Below are positions 56,138 through 64,000 of a stretch of DNA of 64,000 nt, piece by piece. The translations under genes and the position numbers were made by a program. The stretch is from an uncultured Gammaproteobacteria bacterium (GTDB lineage Bacteria; Pseudomonadota; Gammaproteobacteria; Eutrophobiales; Eutrophobiaceae): contig CALSRS010000002.1 of assembly GCA_943788815.1 (NCBI GenBank), positions 183,062-247,061 on the forward strand, given 5' to 3'. Under the pieces are notes generated by a model that searched no databases, was not told where the DNA came from, and saw only the letters and a program-made list of their open reading frames with translations. Position 1 is the first letter of the stretch. Each line of letters opens with the position of its first letter.

Positions 56138-57514
56138 TTAGACAAACTTGTAAACAGGTTTCTTTTTCAGTGCCTTTAATTCGCGTGAGACGATGTCAAT
56201 CGTTGAACGAATTTCTTCTTCGGTATGTGATGAGCTCAGAAAGAAACGTAACCTGGCAGCACGCTCTTCTACTGCCGGATAAATTATGGGTTGTACATTA
56301 ACTCCATGCTCATACAAAAGATTAGACAATTTTGCCGCAATAAGTGAACTTCCAACAATAACCGGAATTACTGAATAACCTTCGCAATATCCCGTATCCA
56401 AACCAGCATTTTTGGCAAGTTCAAAGAACAGATTCGCATTCGACTGGAGTTTTGTCACGCGCTCAGGTTCTTCTTTTAGTATATGCAATGCCTCCAGGGC
56501 TGCCGCAGCTACTGGAGGCGACATACCCACACTGTAAACAAAGCCTGGTGAAGTATATTTAAGATTTTCAATTAAAGAATGCTTGCCACAGACATAACCA
56601 CCACATGCTGCCAGGGATTTACTTAAAGTACCCATTAAAATATCTATTTGATCTGCGTTAATATTGAAATGCTCTGCTATACCAAATCCTTTCTTTCCCA
56701 AAACACCAATTGAATGAGCTTCATCAACCATCAGAAAAACTTTGTGGTGGTTTTTTATTTCTATAAATTTTGGAATATCAGGAATGTCTCCATCCATGCT
56801 GTACATGCCCTCGGTAACGATCAATACCCGCTCATATTGTCGCCGATTATTTTCGAGCATCTGGTTTAGTGATTGAAAATCATTATGTGGAAACGTCAAA
56901 CGTTTTGAACCTGAGAGTATTGCTCCTTGGATAATACTATTGTGAGCTAATGAATCATGTAGGATTAAATCCTTTTTACCAAACAAACTACCTATGGTGG
57001 TGACATTTGTAGCATGCCCACTGACATAAACTACACAATCCTCTGTACCATGAACTTCTGCCAACGCAATTTCTAACTCACGGTGTATAGGACGTTCTCC
57101 AGATACTGGTCTACTGGCTGATGCTGATGTGCCATAATGGTCGATAGCAGTTTTCGCTGCCTTGGATACTCGGGGATGACCATTTAATCCAAGATAGTTA
57201 TAGCTTGAATAATTAATGAATTTTCGACCATCGATGGATGTTGAATTATTTGCCACCCCAGTATGGCAACGAAAAAATGGGTTTTGGATTCCAAATTTTT
57301 CAGCTGCACTAGCTTGAATATGTAATTGTTTTAGACCTGGCAAATCATCAATATTGTAATATTCTGCAGGAATCTCTTTCTTAAAAGCCGTTAGATTTGC
57401 TTTTTCCCGCACATCGTATGTGTTCCCGGTTTTTTGCCGTTGACGCATACGGTCTATCAGCCGTTTCTTATGCTCGCTTGATAAGCCGAATAAATTTTTA
57501 CCGCTTTCTGTCAT
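56138..57514 (-). CDS. Alpha-oxoamine synthase (PLP-dependent, SPT/BioF-like)
   Basis: The 458-residue enzyme joins an acyl thioester to an amino acid with loss of CO2, giving an aminoketone. The PLP lysine is K299 in MGTLSKSLAACGGYVCG, the cofactor ring is held by D264 and H267 in VDEAHSIG, and NYLGLNGHPRV, HATNVTTIGSLF and the final blocks are as in the BioF / Kbl / serine palmitoyltransferase family. An 80-residue N-terminal extension is present and no acyl-carrier domain. It overlaps the PKS stop by four bases (ATGA), which ties it to the PKS as its chain-release partner. Confidence 0.92.
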   Translation of the reverse strand: MTESGKNLFGLSSEHKKRLIDRMRQRQKTGNTYDVREKANLTAFKKEIPAEYYNIDDLPGLKQLHIQASAAEKFGIQNPFFRCHTGVANNSTSIDGRKFINYSSYNYLGLNGHPRVSKAAKTAIDHYGTSASASRPVSGERPIHRELEIALAEVHGTEDCVVYVSGHATNVTTIGSLFGKKDLILHDSLAHNSIIQGAILSGSKRLTFPHNDFQSLNQMLENNRRQYERVLIVTEGMYSMDGDIPDIPKFIEIKNHHKVFLMVDEAHSIGVLGKKGFGIAEHFNINADQIDILMGTLSKSLAACGGYVCGKHSLIENLKYTSPGFVYSVGMSPPVAAAALEALHILKEEPERVTKLQSNANLFFELAKNAGLDTGYCEGYSVIPVIVGSSLIAAKLSNLLYEHGVNVQPIIYPAVEERAARLRFFLSSSHTEEEIRSTIDIVSRELKALKKKPVYKFV

Positions 57515-60500
57515 TGAATAAGACGCTTCGAACCATCTCTGGCATTGATTGCATCATCGGATATAGATTTGAGTTCATCTTCTGTAAGGTTTTCTGCATG
57601 AATTTTTGCCAGTGAGGTAACTATCTCATCTACATCACTATTGCTTTCACCGTGTAAATCTGCCGGTTCAAGCATGTTATTTATTCTATTTGCAAGACTA
57701 TCCAGGGTAACGTTATCTGCCAGGGTCATCACTGGGAGATTAATACCTAATTTATTTTCTATAGTTGATGCCAGCTCCATTGCCATTAATGAATCTATCC
57801 CCAAATCCTGAATAGTACAGTTATGAGCTATTTTTTCTTCTGGCATCTGCAATATTCTTGCAATCTCACATATCAGGAAATTTACTATAAATGGCTGGCG
57901 TTCAGAGTCATCTAAGCGTGATAAAGTGCCATAGAGATCTTCCCCTTCAAGATGATCATGCCCTGACTGTCCATGCAAAATATCTTTAAACAAATGTGAA
58001 TTAATTATAGGTAATGCACGTTTTAATGCCTGCCAGTTGGCATTGAATACAATCGTCTCAACATGTTCGGACATTATTAATGTCTCCATGGCATTAAAAG
58101 CCTGTTTACTTTTAATCCCTCCCAACCCAAGACGTTTTGTAATCCGTTCTGCAAGTTTTGTATTTCTGGCAAGATATCCGGTATCTGTAATTGCATCCCA
58201 GGAAATTACGGTAGCGGGCAAACCTGACTTTGTCCTGAATTTAGCCAGTGACTCTAAAAATGCATTTGCAGCTACATAATTTACTTGTCCTGGATTACCC
58301 AGGCACGTGGTCACCGAAGAATACATTACAAAAAGATCCAAACTAGAATCCCTGGTTAAACGATGTAGGTTCCATGCCCCCTGAACTTTAGGAGCAATAA
58401 CGTTATACATGGTCTCAAAGTCCATATTCTTAATGAGATTATCTTCCAGAACCATTGCTGCATGCACAATTCCTTTTAATGGATAGCTGCTTTCCTGTAT
58501 ATCATGCAACACAGACTGTACTTTAATGGCATCAGTAATATCACAGGCAACTAATTTAACATCCACATCTTTGTCTTGTATCTCTTTTAATGCAATTTCA
58601 TTTTCCAGTGAAATTGAACCTGATCTACTTAATAAGACAAGGTGCCGAGCACCTTTATCTGCAAGCCAGTTTGCAGTTGACAGTCCAAATCCACTTAATC
58701 CACCTGTTACCATATAGGTTGCATTTCGATTTAATTCCAGATTTTGCTTATTGAGCTTTGCATGAATTTTCAACGTGCTGGTATTGTGAGAGATAACCAC
58801 CTTACCTATATGATGAGATTGCTGCATAAAGCGAAATGCACCACTGACATCAGAAGTTGGAAAAACCGTAAAAGGTAAAGGTCGAAATACGCCTTGTTCA
58901 AATAATGACATAACCTCGCCCATCATTTCACTTGAACGTTCCTGCTCAAATTGCAATAACTGGTCTGCATCGACACCATAATAGGTAATATTATTTCTAA
59001 AAGGTTTAAGGTCCAGTTTAGAATTTTCATAAAAATCCCGTTTCCCTAATTCAACAAACCGTCCAAAGGGACGCAAGACCTTGAAATTTTGAATCATTGC
59101 TTCACCGGCAAGTGAATTTAGTACAACATCAATGCCCTGATTGTCAGTCTTAGCCAATATTTCATCAGCAAATTCCAGGGTGCGCGAATCAAGTATATGG
59201 TCAACGCCAAGCAATTCTAAAAATTGACGTTTTTCACGAGTTCCAGCTGTAGCGAAAATTTCTGCGCCGCAATGGTGTGCATACTGTATTGCTGCTATAC
59301 CTACACCACCTGCTGCGCCATGGATAAGGATTTTCTCTCCTTTCCTTAGTCTAGCCATATGGTTTAATGCATAATATACGGTGAAGAATGTCGTTGGAAT
59401 CGTCGCGGCTGCTTCAAAACTCCAGAATTCTGGCTTTTTAGTTACTGCATATTTTGATGCAATCACATGCGAGGAGAAACATGCCGGTGCAAGTGCAATT
59501 ACTTCATCCCCAACTTCAATATGATCTATTCCTTCTCCAATATGGGTAACGACACCAGAACATTCCAGCCCCAATGTTGGTCCGGACAATCCACCCTCAA
59601 GCATTTCGGGCGGTAATAATCCAGATGTATACATAACGTCTCTAAAATTAAGACCCGTAGCTTTCACTTCAATTTCAATTTGGTCTACAGCTGGTAGTTT
59701 TCGCTGTTTCGCATTCCATTGCAGGTTATCAATGCTTCCAGCTTTAGTAAATTCTAACTGGTATATTTTATTTAAACTTTGTAATTTTTCTCTATTAACA
59801 ATTTCAGATGCAATATCACATTTTTGAAGCCTTAATGCCGATCTTATCTGCTCTGATATAATTATTTCCTCTTCACCATCGCCAAACATGATTTCATTCC
59901 AAAGCAGTTTACTGACTTGACCGGATGATGCCTGAGTTTTCAGGTCTATCATTCGCAAGTCAACATCCGGAAATTCATTTCTAATGACTCTTCCCATTGC
60001 CCATAATCCTGACAGGTATGGATTAGGCTGCTCATCATTTCCAATGACATTAGAACTTGTCACAGCCCCTGATGTAACCAACCAGACTGGAGGCAAGTTA
60101 TTGATACTTGCAGATGCCAGGATATTTATAAAATTATTTAATCTAATGTTCGTTCTGGAAACTCCCTCACCAATATTTTGAAACGCTGCTCTACTAATAT
60201 TGTCTTCTTTAACCGCAATATATATTATCTTAAGTGATGGACCATCGAGCTCTTCAATGCATACTTGTAGCTTTTTCTGGTCATTTTCAGACAGTAGATC
60301 AAGAGAAACAGTATCTTTGTTTTTGGGCAGAATATCGCCACTGGTTATTATTTTTGCTTTAACCCCGTCCTTGACCATTTCTGACTTAAGAAATTTGGCA
60401 ATCTTAGCTGATTCCTCATCATCATTGGTTATCAACAGACATGTAGATGTATGTTCCTGAATCTTGAGCATGTGGTTGCCCGACCTGGGAGGCCTTCTTG

Positions 60501-63500
60501 AAACAATTACATAATGATATAAATCCTTGCTTATTTCATCTGTCAAATTCAAGGTATCTTCAAAATCTGAATCCTCTAGTAAAAACATCCATTCTTCGGG
60601 ATGCAATCTGGAAGACAATGGAAATTCTTCTTTAGATGACCGATGCCACCATTGAGAATTGACTAATCCCATATTTAAATCTGCCATCCTATCGGGGCGT
60701 TGTTCTAACAGTATGAGCATGCCTGAGGATGCCAGAATATGTGACACTTGTGAAAAAACATCCCTTAATACATTACAAGCATGGAAGCCATCAGATAATA
60801 TAACGATATCAAATTCACCTTCCTTGTTTTTTTGATGCAAGCCCGAGCTGTCCGGGTCAAAGTGGGATACGGTCACATTCAGGTTGCTACGGCACATTTC
60901 TTCTGCATGTGAAAATGAATAATCATCCATTGCTAGAATTTCATAGTCACATACACTTTCAGACAATTGAGGCAGTACATCAATACCTGAAGTTCCAGAA
61001 TGATTTCTAATTTCAGCTATTCTTAATCTTCTTTTTTCTTTTGGCCATGATTGATTAATTAAGTTAACAATATTTTCCAGTATATACGCTTGAAGTGGCG
61101 ATTTAATTTTTGAAATCGCCTTTGGCATACCTTTTTGTAAATCTTCAGTATCTAAATTTGGATCTGAGATTATATTTTCAGCTCTCAAGCCGAGATTAGC
61201 CGCCTCCCTTAATGCACCTATATATTCCGGGTAGTCTGCTAATATAGAACGCCATATTTCTACAGGGTCATCAATATCATCTGAATCGACCATCCTCCAG
61301 GAATCATCCTGTCTGTAAGCTTTGCCATCCTGCTCAAGTATACTAAGCAGATAATTCAAATAAGGTTGATATTCCTTAACTACCATTGATGACTCAATTA
61401 ATGATGCAATTGTGAATTGCCCCAGATGCGCTCCAAATTCTCTGAATGTCTTCTCTGCTATCGCTGATGCCATTGCATCAAACAATGGCAATATCTGTTC
61501 GTTTAATCTGAGATCTGAACTTATCAGGCTTGGTGTATGAGAGATTTTTCTAACTTCGCTAATAAGATCATTGTTAGATGGCAATGGTGAATTCTCACCA
61601 AGATTTATCAAATTTTTAGGTATGAGTTTGTAGTTATAAAATCCTGCCGTATTATTTTTACCTTCAGATCTAGGTAATTTCCGAAACACGCAATCTACCA
61701 GCTCAGCATTTAATTTTCCGTCTTCATCATACAAATAAAATGATGCATGAATAATATTTTCTGTCGTTGACTGAATTACACATTCACTATATTTAATATT
61801 GTCTGACAGCTCTCTTACCAATAAAGAATTTATTTCTGTTGGTAAATATGTAAAGGGAAATTGCTGACTATCACCAAGTTGCATTAGCGTGAATAAAGAA
61901 TGAAATGCTGAATCTAAAATAGTTGGGTGAATTAAATAAGCTGCGCTGTCATTTTGTTCAAAAGCAGTCCTGTCAAATTCGGTAAATACCCTCTCATCAT
62001 TTGTTATGACTACCCTACTAACTTTTTGAAAATTCTCCCCATATTCCAATCCGCAAATACGTGCATTTTTATAGACATCAGCACCAGTTATTTGAATATG
62101 GTTATCCCTATCGAGTACATCAGGGTCAAGATTATTCCGAATTTGTTTCGTAGATACAGTGTTTAATTTTCCTGTGGCATGTTCAACCCATGATTCTGTG
62201 CTTAAACGATCACGACTTTTAATACTAAACCGGTTGTCTGAACTTAGCACAAACTGTATCAGCTTGGTTTTACCATTTTCCAGAATTAATGGTTTTCGAA
62301 TTTCGAAATTGCTGATGCTGATAGTCTCATTATCAAACACAGATGCTGCTGCAGCCAATGCCATTTCTGCATATCCCGCTGCAGGAAAAATAATCATTCC
62401 TTCAACACGATGATCTGAAAGATATGGATGTGTAAAAATATCAATATGATTTGACCAGACGCCATCTACATCATTTAACTTAAAGCCGAGCAAGGGGTGC
62501 TCTTTACGCTTATTAGTTGCTTCTATGGAGCCAGTAAAAATAAAGTCTTCATTATTCCAAGGGTAACCAGGCAGTTGAACATGCTTACCGGGAACTGGGA
62601 AAACATTACTCAAATCAAATATTTTTTGACTAAATAAAAGTCGGTAACCTGCGCCGAGTATCGAGACCAATTCATGTTTATCATTTTTTGATAATGTCTT
62701 ATAAAAAGCACCCTGAACATCATGAATTCTTAAATTATCACGGATATAGGACTGCAACACGGGATGTGGCCCTATTTCCACAAAATTTTTCACTCCCTGG
62801 TCTATGAGACTACTTATTGCTGCTTCAAATTCAACTGGATGCCGAATATTTTCCCACCAATACTCGGCGTTTAATGTTGAACCTTTGACAGATTTACCAC
62901 TGATTGTAGATATAAAATCGATGCTGTTTTCTTTTGGTTTTATGTCTTGCAAGTTTTCATATACATAGTTTTTGATACTATCCATGATGTTACTATGAAA
63001 CGCGTAATCGATATCGAGCTCTCGACATGTAACCGATTGTTCCTGCAACACATCAATCAATACTCGGATTGCTTCTGTGCTACCCGATACGGTAACCGAA
63101 TTTGGGGAATTAATTGCTGCAATCTCCAGGTCATTTCCATGATTTTCTAAAAACGGAGTTATGTCTTCAACAGACAGCCGTACTGCCGCCATTCGCCCTT
63201 GACCTTTTGTTTTTCCCTGAGCACTACTACGATAAAAAATAACCTTAACGGCGTCGTCTAAGTTCAGAGCACCTGCCACATACGCAGCGGCAATTTCACC
63301 AACACTGTGCCCAAGAACAAATCCAGGAAAAATCCCCATGGATTTAAGTAGATCTACAATTCCAACCTGTATAGCGAATAATAAGGGCTGTGCAACCTCG
63401 GTATATTCCAGCCCGCTGTCAGAATAATTACTGATGGTATCTAAGATCGACCAACCTGACATAGGCTCAAATATTGCGTCTATTTCCTGGATAACATTAC

Positions 63501-64000
63501 AAAACTGAGAATGCTGGACCAGTTCTTTCCCCATACCAATCCACTGAGAACCATTCCCTGAAAAAACGAACGCCACGCCTCCCGATTGTGACATGGAATC
63601 CATTCTTACAATATTTGCAGACCGCTTACCGTCTATAAAATTCTGTAAACTATTAATAATGACTTCTAATGAGTCCCCGAAAGTCACCAACGAAAGTTTA
63701 AGCTGCTCTCTTTTTAAAGCCGAATTATAGAAAATGTCATATATCTGTTTTGAAGTTAATTCCTGATTCAACAAATCGATAAACTGTTTTGCTCTACTTT
63801 TGAGAGACTCTTCACTCTGAGCACTTAAAAATAACGGTGGTATCCCATCGATATCATAAGTGTCTTTACTTACAGAATTCGGGATATGTTCTTCAAGGAT
63901 AGTATGAGCGTTCGTTCCACCAAACCCAAAAGAATTTACTCCCATAATTAATGAGCGTTCAAGCTGATCCAGTAATTTAGTTTTATTGACAACTTTTATA
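57511..64000 (-). CDS. Type I polyketide synthase, highly reducing, partial at 5' end
   Basis: An open frame runs over 2,160 codons and continues past the right edge; the ATG at 63945 lies inside the ketosynthase end (GVNSFGFGGTNAHTIL). Counting from that Met: AT about 125-410 (GHSVG, Ser214; YAFHS, malonyl-like), DH about 480-760 (H512 in DHRVEGMIIFP, D678 in TILDSAFH), a methyltransferase-like region about 950-1150 whose SAM loop is IAEIRNHSG and so looks dead, ER about 1395-1715 (HGAAGGVGIAAIQY), KR about 1740-1990 (VTGGLSGFG, NYVAANAF) and ACP with LGIDSLMAMEL (Ser near 2051). No thioesterase follows. One module of this kind usually acts iteratively to build a reduced chain. Confidence 0.94.
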   Translation of the reverse strand, partial: IKVVNKTKLLDQLERSLIMGVNSFGFGGTNAHTILEEHIPNSVSKDTYDIDGIPPLFLSAQSEESLKSRAKQFIDLLNQELTSKQIYDIFYNSALKREQLKLSLVTFGDSLEVIINSLQNFIDGKRSANIVRMDSMSQSGGVAFVFSGNGSQWIGMGKELVQHSQFCNVIQEIDAIFEPMSGWSILDTISNYSDSGLEYTEVAQPLLFAIQVGIVDLLKSMGIFPGFVLGHSVGEIAAAYVAGALNLDDAVKVIFYRSSAQGKTKGQGRMAAVRLSVEDITPFLENHGNDLEIAAINSPNSVTVSGSTEAIRVLIDVLQEQSVTCRELDIDYAFHSNIMDSIKNYVYENLQDIKPKENSIDFISTISGKSVKGSTLNAEYWWENIRHPVEFEAAISSLIDQGVKNFVEIGPHPVLQSYIRDNLRIHDVQGAFYKTLSKNDKHELVSILGAGYRLLFSQKIFDLSNVFPVPGKHVQLPGYPWNNEDFIFTGSIEATNKRKEHPLLGFKLNDVDGVWSNHIDIFTHPYLSDHRVEGMIIFPAAGYAEMALAAAASVFDNETISISNFEIRKPLILENGKTKLIQFVLSSDNRFSIKSRDRLSTESWVEHATGKLNTVSTKQIRNNLDPDVLDRDNHIQITGADVYKNARICGLEYGENFQKVSRVVITNDERVFTEFDRTAFEQNDSAAYLIHPTILDSAFHSLFTLMQLGDSQQFPFTYLPTEINSLLVRELSDNIKYSECVIQSTTENIIHASFYLYDEDGKLNAELVDCVFRKLPRSEGKNNTAGFYNYKLIPKNLINLGENSPLPSNNDLISEVRKISHTPSLISSDLRLNEQILPLFDAMASAIAEKTFREFGAHLGQFTIASLIESSMVVKEYQPYLNYLLSILEQDGKAYRQDDSWRMVDSDDIDDPVEIWRSILADYPEYIGALREAANLGLRAENIISDPNLDTEDLQKGMPKAISKIKSPLQAYILENIVNLINQSWPKEKRRLRIAEIRNHSGTSGIDVLPQLSESVCDYEILAMDDYSFSHAEEMCRSNLNVTVSHFDPDSSGLHQKNKEGEFDIVILSDGFHACNVLRDVFSQVSHILASSGMLILLEQRPDRMADLNMGLVNSQWWHRSSKEEFPLSSRLHPEEWMFLLEDSDFEDTLNLTDEISKDLYHYVIVSRRPPRSGNHMLKIQEHTSTCLLITNDDEESAKIAKFLKSEMVKDGVKAKIITSGDILPKNKDTVSLDLLSENDQKKLQVCIEELDGPSLKIIYIAVKEDNISRAAFQNIGEGVSRTNIRLNNFINILASASINNLPPVWLVTSGAVTSSNVIGNDEQPNPYLSGLWAMGRVIRNEFPDVDLRMIDLKTQASSGQVSKLLWNEIMFGDGEEEIIISEQIRSALRLQKCDIASEIVNREKLQSLNKIYQLEFTKAGSIDNLQWNAKQRKLPAVDQIEIEVKATGLNFRDVMYTSGLLPPEMLEGGLSGPTLGLECSGVVTHIGEGIDHIEVGDEVIALAPACFSSHVIASKYAVTKKPEFWSFEAAATIPTTFFTVYYALNHMARLRKGEKILIHGAAGGVGIAAIQYAHHCGAEIFATAGTREKRQFLELLGVDHILDSRTLEFADEILAKTDNQGIDVVLNSLAGEAMIQNFKVLRPFGRFVELGKRDFYENSKLDLKPFRNNITYYGVDADQLLQFEQERSSEMMGEVMSLFEQGVFRPLPFTVFPTSDVSGAFRFMQQSHHIGKVVISHNTSTLKIHAKLNKQNLELNRNATYMVTGGLSGFGLSTANWLADKGARHLVLLSRSGSISLENEIALKEIQDKDVDVKLVACDITDAIKVQSVLHDIQESSYPLKGIVHAAMVLEDNLIKNMDFETMYNVIAPKVQGAWNLHRLTRDSSLDLFVMYSSVTTCLGNPGQVNYVAANAFLESLAKFRTKSGLPATVISWDAITDTGYLARNTKLAERITKRLGLGGIKSKQAFNAMETLIMSEHVETIVFNANWQALKRALPIINSHLFKDILHGQSGHDHLEGEDLYGTLSRLDDSERQPFIVNFLICEIARILQMPEEKIAHNCTIQDLGIDSLMAMELASTIENKLGINLPVMTLADNVTLDSLANRINNMLEPADLHGESNSDVDEIVTSLAKIHAENLTEDELKSISDDAINARDGSKRLIQ

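Overview
The window comes from a low-GC gammaproteobacterium. The left third carries the conserved gammaproteobacterial block rplU-rpmA-obgE-proB / rpsT / murJ-ribF-ileS-lspA-ispH with ispB divergent from rplU, and the ribosomal S20 gene starts at UUG as in Escherichia coli. The species cannot be named from the sequence alone.

Layout. 1-12.3 kb: the end of a glutaredoxin-like gene, then housekeeping genes (isoprenoid synthesis, lipoprotein signal peptidase, Ile-tRNA synthetase, flavin synthesis, lipid II flippase, ribosomal proteins, proline synthesis, a ribosome GTPase, polyprenyl diphosphate synthase) and a tRNA-Pro(CGG). Palindromic dispersed repeats lie between them. 12.4-13.7 kb: an exported FKBP-type isomerase and a small exported TPR protein. 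13.9-18.2 kb: a four-gene ABC-type (group 2) capsule exporter of KpsM-KpsT-KpsE-KpsD type. 18.3-50.6 kb: a large surface-glycan region with a GT11 fucosyltransferase, several large multi-domain glycosyltransferases, sulfotransferases, a heptose / nonulosonate-like sugar set (HddC-, HddA-, NeuB-, GmhA-, NeuA- and GmhB-like), a methyltransferase, three dTDP-rhamnose genes (rfbA, rfbC, rfbD; rfbB not present) and a PhyH-type oxygenase. One ~1.5-kb IS3-family element sits in it. Genes at 20.2-23.5, 27.8-28.9 and 34.0-35.6 kb carry many single-base frameshifts, while the rest of the window is intact.

50.7-64 kb: a different kind of locus. A single-module, fully reducing type I polyketide synthase (KS-AT-DH-inactive MT-ER-KR-ACP, no thioesterase) overlaps an alpha-oxoamine synthase gene by 4 bases. 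An FAD oxidoreductase follows, with an SDR, a cytochrome P450, a ferritin-like PF10118 protein and an LpxL-family acyltransferase next to it. The set resembles the logic of fungal sphinganine-analogue pathways (fumonisin type): the PKS builds a reduced chain, the PLP enzyme releases it by decarboxylative condensation with an amino acid to give an aminoketone, and redox enzymes then tailor it. This is the best candidate in the window for an undescribed system. The PKS runs off the right edge.

A recurring protein motif (WYL..YPD..HY...G..EGR) occurs in five or more of the glycan proteins and a second shared module (GWAxN) occurs in two. This suggests that the glycan enzymes were assembled by shuffling of common modules.
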